From Hippasteria phrygiana (lineage: Eukaryota; Echinodermata; Asteroidea; Valvatida; Goniasteridae): a DNA stretch of 64,000 nt. The notes beneath the pieces are model-generated. The model was not told the origin of the DNA. It saw only the letters and a list, made by a program, of their open reading frames with translations, and made no database searches. The translations under genes and the position numbers were made by a program. Location of the stretch: the NCBI GenBank assembly GCA_037893225.1, contig JAZGUH010000276.1:1-64000 (forward strand), given 5' to 3'. Below, piece by piece: positions 1 through 12,362 of this stretch; position 1 is the first letter of the stretch; the number at the start of each line of letters is the position of its first letter.

Positions 1-819
1 TTGCCAATGGTATCTGAATATTCGAAAAGATATATATGTACGTAAAGATATGACTCTGATGCTATTTTATAGAAAAGTTACGGCGCTTAGCAGTGTCAAA
101 TGCCCGCATTTTGTCAATCATAATTTTTTTGTGGACGGAAAGTTTATTGTTCCTGTCCTAAAAACCCCCTTGATACATAAAACGTAAAACACCGGCGTGC
201 TTTTACGTGCAATTTTTTTACCCGGTGCGGCATGCACTGAAAAACTTGATCGACGATGTTTCCGTATATCATATATTCAGTCAAAACCAGTTTCGAATAT
301 TCCGAATACTAAATATTCGAAAATGAACAGCCCTATATTGTTTACAACAGCATGTTTTATAGCGTATATATATAAAAAAAAAAATGTTGTTCTGCTCGAA
401 TTTCTGGGGTCCGGTACAATTTATTTTTTAACTTTTATAATTATAAAATATTAAAAAATATCCACCCGGCATGAAAAATCCGCCCGGGCCCGCGATGAGA
501 AACAAGGTTTTTTTTTAGGTGCCATAATTACTGTTTTAGTTTCAGAGGTGTTCATTGATCGGTACTGGTACCCTGAGAGGGATCCCCAATTTTTCCTTAT
601 TTTGATTGGCATTTAAAAATTGATTTTTCTGGTTATCTTTTTTCTTACGTTCCTTGCAAAGTTTGACGAAAGAGTATCTCTCAACTCAATGACAGATATT
701 TATAATAGAATCAATTAAATTTGGACTGGTTTATAGGGGCCATACATTGTAGGTTTTGCATATAAAATTACATGTTTGCTTGTCATCCATGGTTTTGAGA
801 AAGTCAAAAAGGTTTATCG
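1..819. other. EEFSEC intron or upstream sequence, nothing recognised
   Basis: AT-rich DNA without a supportable gene. It was searched for the missing EEFSEC first exon (P-loop GHxDSGKT) on the plus strand and none was found. Two AATATTCGAA-type words occur near 15-30 and 295-325. Confidence 0.5.
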
Positions 820-1055
820 AGCAAGTGGACGTTGACTCACGCTAAGTCCGGTTCCCTGACCTAAAAGATCTCAGGCCTGTGTCCGAAGTACTTTGCTTAT
901 GGCTTGAAATTACACACGAGTCTATTGGAAGTGGCTGCAGCCGCTACGTAGACATGTGTGTAACATCCAGCCATAGCCAAGTCCATTCGGACACGGCCCG
1001 AGATTTCCTCAGGTCTGGTAATTAGACTACACACAGATTTTGAGGTCCACTTGCT
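820..1055. mobile_element. MITE-like inverted-repeat element
   Basis: The ends AGCAAGTGGAC (820) and GTCCACTTGCT (1055) are inverted. Further in, CTCAGGCC/GTGTCCGAA on the left matches TTCGGACACGGCC/GAG on the right in inverted orientation. It has no coding capacity and ends about 28 bp before the EEFSEC exon acceptor. Confidence 0.6.
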
Positions 1056-1083
1056 AGCTACATGTATTGTTTTTGTTTTGCAG

Positions 1084-1168
1084 CCAAAAGCTCTAGTACT
1101 GTTGCCTCAATGCAGCCTTTGACAAGAACTACCGCAAAGTAGAGAGAGAGGAATTACACTGGATCTTG
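1084..1168 (+). CDS. EEFSEC: EEFSEC exon (switch I), with two apparent 1-nt deletions
   Basis: The acceptor is TTTTGCAG and the donor is GTAAGC. The exon is read in three frames: first AKSSSTVAS (the A codon begins in the missing exon), then AAFDKNYRK after a 2-nt codon remnant, then RERGITLDL after a second remnant, ending with the first base of a Gly codon that 7001 completes. The family has one residue at each remnant (Thr and Ser), so one base is missing at about 1111-1112 and one at about 1139-1140. Length is 85 nt where 87 is expected. RERGIT is the conserved effector-loop motif, so the exon is genuine; base-call errors, a polymorphism or a damaged allele are the options. Confidence 0.85.
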
Positions 1169-3785
1169 GTAAGCTATCACTAGAGGTGCCTAATGCTGAA
1201 TATTTTGCACATTCAAGTCAATAATTAAGTCGTGATTTGTTCCTTTTGATCGTCTCACTGTCCTATGTCATATATTTGTCTCGTTATGAACAATTATTTG
1301 TCATAGACAAGTACCAGAATATAAAAACATATATGTTTGATTCACTTTGGTTTTTCTAAATGTTGTTATTACATTTGTACTTTTATCTACGGCTGGATAT
1401 ACATTGTAATAATTATTGATAATACATGTGTATTTGTTAAATCTGTTCATCATGCCATTTATTTTTGGTTTAACCCTAACCCTGCCAGACGCAGCACAGT
1501 GCATCTGTGGTGACAGCTTCACCTGCTGCACTCTGACCCACAAGTCAATGTGACAAAGTATGCAATCTGATGCGTCTGGCTGGGTTTCTAGCAGATAATA
1601 CCTCTGGAGGGTTAGGTTTAACTGCTAAAATAAATGTGCTCTAATAATTGAAATAAATCGTTTCACGATAAGAAAAAAGAAGGTAATTTCTCATTGTTGT
1701 ATTCTTAAACCCACATCCAAATCATTGCTTTCCACTAGCAATAGTCACTAAAATTGAGAAGCCCTTATAATAATCAGAATGTGCATTTTTGGTGATTATT
1801 ATGACCGCTTTGTGCGTCGTTGGCTTAAAAATCCAGAATTATTGAATATTTGAACATTCATTTGAATGTTGAATTATTCACTTGGACTCGGCCATAAGCA
1901 ATCCCCACAGTATGTACAATGTGCCTCCTCACAGGACTGAACATCAAGAATCCCACCGAATCCCCATGTGTGAAATGAATTGTTGGTTTGCCATGAAGAA
2001 TGCACACATAAATATCATTATCTCGAAATGAGGCTTGAATATATTTTTTTATCTCCAGGTCTAGTGTTCCGCCCAGCAGTTTGTCCACCTGTCACGGGGA
2101 CAGCAGGAAAAAACTTTGGACCAGGCAGTTTTTCCTGTAGGAAAAATACTAAACTCCTTTTTGTACACTATATCTTACAATGCTAAATACAATCTCCGGA
2201 GGGGGTTGGGGAGAGCCAGGGTGGGATTAGGCAGTAGGATTAATCACGGAGTGGTCTGTGCAAAGTGACAATCTGGAGGCAGACCACATGGCCTGTGGCC
2301 TGATTCATTCAGGACTGTAATCTCCTGATGACAGACAATGAGTATGGCTCCCCATGGGATGTATCCCCTTGTCAGTCCACAGGTGATTCCTGTTATTAGC
2401 CAAATTGTGTGAAATCATAAAATGGGCAAGACTGTCTTGCCTGTACAATGAAGGAAAACTGTTATTCATAAATGCCTCAAGCGAGTTTCACCTATCCCTT
2501 TTGGTCGAGAGCTGTCACGTGGGTGTGTTAAAACGGTTGTTTAAACACGGCTGGAAAGTGTTTAAACTCGGCGCGTCATAACCCAGCTGTTCTCAGCCGA
2601 TACGCAACAGGGAGAGGCTAGTATAGGTGCGCACAAGATGTACTGAACTTTCAAAATGTAGACAACGCTAAATGCACGCGTAATAAAACGCTTGCATTCG
2701 TGCGTGTGCGTATGCACGCACGCGACAAGACAGGCGCGGAGCGCCTTTCATGCGCTCACAAGGCGATACGTACGCATACTGAGCAAATGGGAGAAAAAGT
2801 GGGGTGAAAAAGCTTCGCATTTTGTCCTTTTTACGGGGAGGATTTTGCATTTTTCGTTAAGAAGGCATTTATGAATGGGATAAAAATGTGATGACCCGGT
2901 CTTTACTAGTCAATAATAAACTCGAAGGGGTCGTGACCGCTGTTAATGGACCTCGCTTCGGCTCGGTCCATTAACAGCGGTCACGCCCCTCCCGGTATAT
3001 ATTGAATTGGTAGGAGATCGGGTCATCACACTTTTATCCCCTTATTTTTTACCACATCTTTAACACGTATAAACAATGCATTGAATGACAAGAAATCTCT
3101 TATGTAAATTCACTATTTATTGCAAATTGCACACAGAATTTACATGTACACTGAGAGCAATATGCAGCTAGTATTGGATGATGCTTTTTGTCTATTGATT
3201 CATCAGGGGAACTATAATGATATTAGTTAACCCTTCTAGCCAATGTGATGCTATTTTTTTCTGGGACCGAACTAACTATTGCGAGGTGAAAATAACTTTT
3301 TAAATATTCCAAAATAAGTCCAATGCAACATAGCATACAGGGTAAAACCACTATTTAAGTAGATAAAAGATATTTCAAAATACTAACCCTGTCTGTCTGG
3401 CTGTTAATAATGGTTTGTGCTAGTATGAAAATACGGACTTGTGCAGTCAAGTGTAACACAAACAATAGGCAAAAAATTGATTGAGTGCACACAAGATGAC
3501 AACCAGCCAGGTGGTCTTTTTTTCTTCAAAACAGGCCATGGCCCTTCGTCCATACCATATTCAAGAGTTTTAATAGTGTATTAATATCCCTAACCCTCCA
3601 GGGGTATTTTGGCTAGAAACCCCTGCCAGATCGCATCAGATTACAAACTTTGTCACATTGACTTGTGTGCAGAGTGCAGCAAGGTGAAGCTGTCAGATTC
3701 CCAAAATCACCCCAAGAGGGATGGACCCTACAAAGTTTCTATTGAAAATATGTGATATGTTTGGCGGTGGGTGGTGGTAGGTGGT

Positions 3786-3821
<36 letters not shown>

Positions 3822-4113
3822 GGGTGGCTGTTAACCCAAGGTACAAAACAATGGACACTTACACATGATATAAATTGGAGGGGGGGGTGGTGAATACATA
3901 CCTCCCAAATCCCCCCCCCCAGTCATGTTTGTTCCTTCACATTTGTTTTGTGTTTGTTTGTTGGGGTTTTTGTTTGGTTGTTTGTTTCTATTTAACTTTT
4001 TTCAACGGTCAAGGAGGATGGCCCATCAGCAGCTTATATAATCGGTCATATTCAAAGGCACACTTGTAAAGGCTATTGAAGTGCTACCCACTGAAGACTG
4101 AAAACTAAGCCAG

Positions 4114-4164
<51 letters not shown>

Positions 4165-7100
4165 ACTTTTCAAATTATTTGCTTGGCCAAAATAAATTCG
4201 GGTCACTTATGGCAGTTTTAAATGTGTAAATTTGGGATGCATACCCTCCCCACCCTCCCCCACCCATAAAAAAACTCCATATTTACCTGTACTTATCTGC
4301 ACTCTTCTTCCTGGGTTTCAGAAAATTTTAGATGCGTACCCACCACTCCCCCTCCCACCCCCCCACCCAAAAAAGCTACGTATGTTGTACATGTATAATG
4401 TACAAGTTTTATCTGCACTGTTTTTTGCTGGGTTCCCAATTGTACATTCATTCCATACAAATTGTATACAGGTGCATAGAACACAAGAAACCATCCCTTG
4501 TACATGTACATCATAGGGCCTGTGGGTTTCACACGAATCCGGATCGCGATCAGTGATCCATCCGCTGGTTCGCTCCATCCATTAGGTGGAATCTGGTGCG
4601 TGAACCAATGCACAGATCACTGATCGCGGTCCGGATTCGTGTGAAACAAACAGGCCGTAGTGTGCAGTAGACATTATTCACAGGAACCCCCATTTTGAGT
4701 CGTCCTTGACCGTTTCTCAAAATGACATTGTCTTGTGTTTCTTCTTTACTTGCCACTTGCTTGCAACCCATGGATCTTTATCTCACTTTTCTGTGACGTT
4801 CTCTAAGCTTTTACAAACAAAAACTCAGACAAACAGCCATAAATGTATGTTGATGAATTGTGCACCTGATAAGCGTTAATGTTAGCGTTCTCCTCCAACT
4901 ACTCTCACACAATTATTCCATTACCCTCATAAAATGATGTCATTTATCTGCTTGTCTGCCTGTGTGCTGTGCATTGTGCACCGCAAAAACATTGATAAAT
5001 TGACATCTCATTGCCAAGAACCAATATTCCTCGGCAATTAAGGCACTATTACCGGCCCTTGTTCAAAACAAGCATCCATAACCGGACTATGTCACTCTAG
5101 TGGTTAGCGACAAAAAATACTCGAGGCAAAAGAGTGACCTCTGGGCATTAACCAGGAGAAATGTATATATATTTGAAAGTTAAATGTAGTGTACATGTAC
5201 ATGATTGGTTATTGTTACAATTTTCAGAAATAGGCGAGGATTTGGGGGGTTAGTAATTTTATAGGAAATATCGTTCCACTGACCTGTTCAAACTTTTCAT
5301 TATTGGATGGCGAAAAAAAAACGAGAGAAAAACAGCGTTCGTTTTCAACCGTTGGGTGGCATTTGTTACAGCGCCCTCTTGTAAAATCAGCAAAATTTTT
5401 GTAAATAGGATCATTTTTCAATTGGTCACATAACATGTACAGAGGCTGAGGGCCGAGCGGAACGTCCAAGATCGGCCGAGCGGAACGTCCAAGATCCACT
5501 GTATGCACTGGTTACAACGCGTCGCTTCGGTACACTAACGTGTGCGCCCGTTTTCGGATTGTTAACCACATTTTTGGAATAACTACATTCAGTCAATAGA
5601 GGGCAGTTTCCAACGATTGTCGGGTATTTGTAATAATTCAGTAAAAAAAAATTGGGAGGATTACCAATCGTGTACACTACATTCTAATTGTTCCATGTTA
5701 GGAAACCATGATAGTTTGCAAACAATCTCACATGAAGAGGAACAAATTTGAGGTATGTTGAGTACATGTAAACATAAAATGCATTGTACCCAGTGTACAA
5801 TGTACATGTATGCCTTGAGCTTTCATTTTTTGAAATCATATTATAATTAAGCAAAATGTGACCTGACGGCACACAGTAATGAACGAAAGTCGCATTGTGG
5901 CTTTCTGAGATTATATACAGAAACAACAGTTTCACTCAAAAGCCAATTCGGATTTTAACATTTTTACATTTGAAAAGCCCTGCTCTATCACATCCCAAAA
6001 GTTATAAAACTAAATTCAATCTCAAAAAATTTTGGGGGGTGATTTCTTTTTGAACACAACTTATAGTTTGCGCAGATCACAAACATTGAGCTTCATTTTC
6101 TCAACACAAAGAGTCAAGACTCTAACAACTTCAAAAGGTTTTCAAAGTGAACAAAGAAAACTGGCAGGAGCGGGACTCGAACCTGCAACCTCCGGAATAC
6201 CGTACCGGCACTCTACATGTATCAACTGTGCTGTCTTGCCCTATGTTGGCGGTCTCCCAAAAGGTTATATATAGCAGGGCCCAGATATGGGTTCCACAAC
6301 ACATAATACATTAAATTTAAGCTTATTCCATGTAGTTTTAGGAAATACATAATTCTATTTTCAACCTGTTGTTAGTTTTCTGCATGTTTCGTATGGCATG
6401 TTTATGAGTGACAATTTTTGAAATAGAAATGGTGAGCCCAAAAGTCAAAGCCTGGGTATGCCACTGCTTTATCATTCATCCTGATACTTATTTTTTTTGC
6501 AGGTCTTTGTGACCCGAAAATCTTTGTTCTTTTGTCCTAATACAAATGCCCATGTTATGACTCATTATGTTTATACCTGCAAATGAACCCAGACCCCCCC
6601 CCCCCCCCACAGTTGGCTCAGTGGGAAGAGCAAGTGGCAGTACTTGAAAGGGAAACCACCCCCACCTATTGCAATAATCAGTGCATTGGTCTGGTGCAAG
6701 ACAAGCCCTAATTATTCATCTCAAAGGATCATGTCCTGATGGGCTATGTAGGATCAGTGCACGTAAAGGTACCCATATCATGCAGAGCACCTGTTTGAAG
6801 GTGTAGGGGGTTTTCCCCGGTGCCTCTGGTACCCCCAGCACAAAGATGCCCATTGAAACTCATCTAAGAGATCACATGGCTACCATCTATAAATTAAGGC
6901 TGTTATTATTATTACTAAGATTTCACTTTAGTGTTTTGTTTTGAACAATCCTTTCCACTGAATGAATTTAAATTCATGAAGTTGTGACGTCTGTCTGTAG
7001 GTTTTTCCTCTTTCTCTGTCGACATCCCCGAGCATCTTGCCGGCGAGAAGTATGACCGCCTACTAATTACCCTCGTTGACTGTCCTGGCCACGCCTCCCT

Positions 7101-10100
7101 CATCAAGACCATAATTGGAGGTATGATTAATTAATTAAGGAACAGACTCTGCCTGGACAGAAAGCAATTACTCATCATGGACACCATGAACAAGACTTGA
7201 CTTGATTGTAATAATGTGGTGGTCAAATGTATTCAAGGGTATATGAGTGTCCTGAGTTTTGTTCATGGTCCTGAGATCAGGGGGTGTGGCAAACATGGTT
7301 TTTACAGTGACATCAATTAAAAGGGTATTTTTGTGGGCAGAGATACATGTATGCCCATATTTTTTTTGGTGTTCTAAGACTTCATAAATGCACTAATAGC
7401 ATCCAAATCTTTCTACCTTTTATATATTTGCTATTATCTCAGAACTATTAGTACATGAATGCGTAATTTGGTTTCTGCGAATCTTTAGTGGTTAGCAGAC
7501 ATCTTAAAGCATACATTGTACATGGCCCTAGTCGTACTGCTTTCATGTGTGTGGTTTTTTTGTTGTATGGGAAATGAGGAAAACTAATTTTAAAGTTGAT
7601 CAAATTTCCATTAAATTAAGATGTCCTGAGCGGCTAAAGCATGCTTACATGTAGCAAGGAACCAAATTTTTTTTGGAATATCTTGGTTATATAGATTTCA
7701 TAGAATTTTATTTGGAAATAATGGTACAAAATCTATAATTTTCTGAAGTCATTCCGTTACGAACACATTTTTGGCCTTGGATCTTTCCACATGTAGGAAG
7801 TTTCAATTGTTTTATTTCGATGTGAGTCATGTGACAGCAGGGGTGTATATAACCAGACCATATAAAAGTGTTTGTAATCAGGTAGGCCATAAGACTAATC
7901 CACAGCATGTAAAAATACAGCAGAAATTCTTCAACCGCGGAATTGCCCTGTTGCATCACTATCTTTTAAGCAAATGTTGCTTCTGACGTGACATGTACAT
8001 AGTGTGTGCTCTTTGATGTTCTTCAAATAATGCATACGGTCTCCATATTCAAAATGGATGGAGGCTGCACCAGAGAAAAGTACCGGTATAGATGTTCTTA
8101 GAAGAGCCATACATTGGACCTTGTTAAACACGGGTGAGATTTGTCAGGATTTTTTGTAGGGATTTCAGAATTTTTAAAGAATCTCTTTTGCAATCTGGAT
8201 ACCTGAGGTGTTGTCCTAAAGGTGTTTTTACCTGTAAAAGTGGACATTGACCAATAAAAACGGATATTTTAAGGGGGTGCCTTTAGGCAAATACAAACTA
8301 TACGTTGATCTGGGGTCCTCATGGATTGTTCGTGGATTTTTCATTTTGGCCAATCTCCCCTGGTTAAAGGAGTACATTGCCTTGGAGGTGAGCAATAATT
8401 GGACTACAAAAAAGGGTTCATCATAAAATTGCTATGGTTGGAAGGATTGTTAAAATGGAGAAATATAATCATGTACATGAACTGTGCCATCAGTGATAAA
8501 AACTATGCATTATATCTGGTTTCTGATGGTCCAATGTTTCTGAACCAAACTTTTTTCCCCCCAAAGTATTTCCCTCAATGATTTTCAGACCAACGACACA
8601 TTTTTAAGGGATGGCCGCGTACATTATTAAATACTACTTGTAAAAATGGCCTTTCCAATTTTAGGACAAATACGTTCTCTGCCTTTAAGGCGATGTATTC
8701 TTTAATTTCACATAGCTTTATTACTTCAAACCAAACCAAAACAAAACAAATTACCAAATACATGTAATTGCCAAGCTTTGTATCTTTGCAAACATCAAAA
8801 AACAAAACTACTGAACTATTATGAAATACCGTACTAGACTGTAAGTAAATAGCAGTCTCAAGCATCCTGTGAAATCATGGCACCTGGTGTGCTGTCGTTT
8901 TCAAGAAAAGTGAAATTTGTATCGTTTTCCAATGATTGTCGACCGACCATCGTTGGAAATAGTCTAGTTCCCCGACCTGATAATTCCCGGACTCAATAAA
9001 TTGTTACGTTTTGTCTAAAGTAGGTCAGGGAACCAGACTACTTGAACTTTTTGTCTCTGTTTCCCAGCATCAATGCACACATAACTTTAAACAGGTCAGT
9101 GTAACAGTATTTGCTAGCACACTATACAATACTAACCCCCAAATCCATTTATTTCTGGAAATTACAGCAAAAGCAAATAATGTACAATCCATTGCTTAGC
9201 TTGCATAATAGTAGACAGGTCAAATTGTGTCAGCTGTTTCACTAGTTAGTGCATTTTTTGAGTATGCGTCAGTAGCTTTTCTTCTAAGAAATGATCTACC
9301 TTTGCCCATATTGATTTTTACCAAATATTTTAAAAGGCTTGTTGCCGGGGTTTTTCAATGTACGCATGGACTTGATTGGTTTGTGTCCAGCTTTCAGCTT
9401 TAAGTAGTCTGACTGTCTAGCAGAGTCGAGTGTGGCTGCTGCATCACTGTTATTATTAGTTTCTCCGACGTTGAACTGCGAGTCTTGATTACGGATATTA
9501 ACACTAGCACTAGCAGCACATGTGCGTTTATCTCAGCCCAGCCAACATTTGTTCAGTTGCTCAGCCTGTCGGCGACTTTCTTTTCTTTTATTGCCTTGTG
9601 CAGTTCAACCAAAAAGAATTGTTATTGCAAATGCTGGACTGTAGACTTTGAAAATAGTTTATCTCTGCCCTGGATATTATAGCTGGTATGTCTGTGCTAT
9701 GACTGAAAATGTTAACCTAATGGTCATGGAATTCCCTCTACTGACGAATTCTGGAAGAATACTATTTTGAATGAAAATAAAAAATCAGTGCATTTATACA
9801 CTCTACTTTTACAGTCTACTTGGTCTTCCTATTAATGAAGATTGATTTCTCCTGTAGGAATTTAATTCAATTTTGAAACTTGTTAAATCTGCTCCCTGTC
9901 AGTCATGATTTTTTTTGCGGGATATCTCATCGAAAAGCTCATAACTTATTTAATGTTAACTTTAGCAATTTAGTTTGAACATTTATTTTTGCAGGGTCAT
10001 CCCTAGCTTTGAAGGAAAATGAGCAAACATAAGCTGACAAATAAAAAAATACTTAAAAAGATGGTTGTGTTTATAAAAAAATAGAGTGAAAAGAGGTGTC

Positions 10101-10312
10101 CTTGCAAAAAGACTGTTTACAGGCATGGTTTGGTTGGGGGGGGGGGGGGTGAACTAAAAAAATATGGACTATACATGTAACCTGTTTTTTTATTCCTGTA
10201 TTTTTAGAGTTTTGTTTGGTAACATTTCAGAATTGTTTTAGTATAAATTTAACAAATGCTTCTGATAAAATGTCGATTAAATAGGCAAAATGTTGGGGAT
10301 AGATTTTTTTGT

Positions 10313-10345
<33 letters not shown>

Positions 10346-12314
10346 GGTTGGGGGGGGGGGGGTGGTGTATGGACCATGATATACCCCCTTTTCTAGCGAC
10401 ATACCTTGCTGTGTGTCGTCATGAAACATGTGTTAGTGGCCATAATAAAAATGATGAGAAAAGGCAAAAAGCACGGTCATTGCAGGGAAAATGCTCAATC
10501 CATCCTTGATTGCATTCCTAGGTGCTCAGATCATTGATTTGATGATGTTGGTGATTGACGTTACCAAGGGGATGCAGACCCAATCGGCCGAGGTAAGCCA
10601 CTCCCATCTGCTCCCTGCCCCTATCAGCTAACAAGTACTGCTTTGCGTGGGCAAAGGTGTATCCCGCCGAAAGGAAAGAGGGGGGGGGGGGGGATTTGTT
10701 GGAATTTGGCAATATGCCAATATTGTTTAAACTTATTTTTTTTTTTTTTATTCAAAGCGGCACAACTGGTACTAAATCCCCCACCCCTCGACTTTAAAAA
10801 AATATATAATAATTTGGGTGACCTTGCAGAACTTTTTCCCCCAAAAAATTAGTGGCACAAAACGTTACATGATGTCAACCCCACCCCGAGCTTTAATTTA
10901 CACCTGAAGTGATTCCCTGCCAGAAGCTTTTTTGGTACTGAAAAAGAGTCAAGCACCTGATTTGCTCCTTCCGTTTTTCCATGTCTGGATCCGCCCCTGC
11001 CCTTTGATAAAATCTTTCCATTTTCAATGTGGTATTCTTCAATGCATTTTATTTACGAATCATCGGAATTATCTGTTTCTCTTTGTGTGCATACAGAACA
11101 TGCAGTAATTCCTGAATTGAATTACCGTTTCTGAAAAGTCCTTTTTGATTATAAAACCCTAACTCCCTAGGGTGTGTGGAAAATCATATTAAAATTGGAG
11201 GATTCAGGACTGTTAGGGTTTTGATGGTGCTTTTAACTTGATTGCATTTTCACTTTGTTTGTCATGATTTTTTTTCCTCAGTGTCTCGTAATAGGAGAAA
11301 TAACGTGTTCTAAGATGGTGGTTGTGCTCAACAAGACGGATCTATTACCTGCCCAGAAAAGGAGTCAAATGGTGGAAAAGGTTCGGATCTTTGCTACTTC
11401 ACATCAGTTTTGTTTGTTTGTTTCTTTTGGTTTTAGCTCGTTCATTTATTTATTTTTTTAGTCATGAAGGTTTTTTCACTGTTTGTTGGATCATTTATTT
11501 TTTATTTTGGTTATTAGGTGAGTTAAATTTGGTTTTGGTGTTGTTTGTTTGTCTGAAGTTAGGTTTTTGTTTCTCTATCTATTTGTTGTTTGTGTCTTTG
11601 TTTGTCTGTGTCCTACTTCCAAATACAAATGTAGGTAACTGAAGTGTCCTGTATGTTGTCTTCACAAGACCTAACATTGAGCCGGTTAATTTTTTTGGAG
11701 TCAAATTTTGAAAAGGTTTGATGATTTTTGTGGAACTCATGACAAGCTCCGATCCAACCTCCCCACGAGAAAAACATCATCTGAAGTCAAGATGATTTTC
11801 TTGGTGAGAATTTTTTGAGAATTGCCTAATGTTTTTATTTTCTGCTGATTTCCAAGGGTTGCGCACCGCAGTTGGGACAGTGATTTCCACTGTAAATAGG
11901 CACGCGAACGAATGAATAAAAGATTTTTAAAATGAGAATATTTGAGAAGGAATACATGTATAATAAATGCTATGCCCAGCAAGAGACAAAAAATACATCG
12001 GGCGTTTGAAACTATCCTTGCAGTCATGCATGTATAAATCCTTTTGAACCCATGTATACATTTTTATATTTTTTTTTTAGTAAAAAAAAATGGAAACAGA
12101 AGTTAATGGTAGTTTGGGAGGGAAATGTCTTCATTGAAATTGTCATTACTGCCTCCTGGAGGAATTGGGCAGCTCTGATTGGAGCTCATTTATCACTTGG
12201 AATTGTGCCGATATTACCACCATGGGATTTGTGTCTTGCTTGCTCTATTTGATGCCAGACTGGTTCCAATTTGGTTGGACAAATTTGCATGAGAAATGAT
12301 GGCGCCTTTCGGAA

Positions 12315-12362
<48 letters not shown>

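Noticed and set aside
1470..1490. Interstitial telomere sequence
   Set aside because: Only two TTAGGG-like units, and they form the end of a TTAA MITE family present in four copies.
2668..2874. Opposed 60-aa frames in CpG-rich DNA
   Set aside because: No homology; composition alone explains the absence of stops on both strands.
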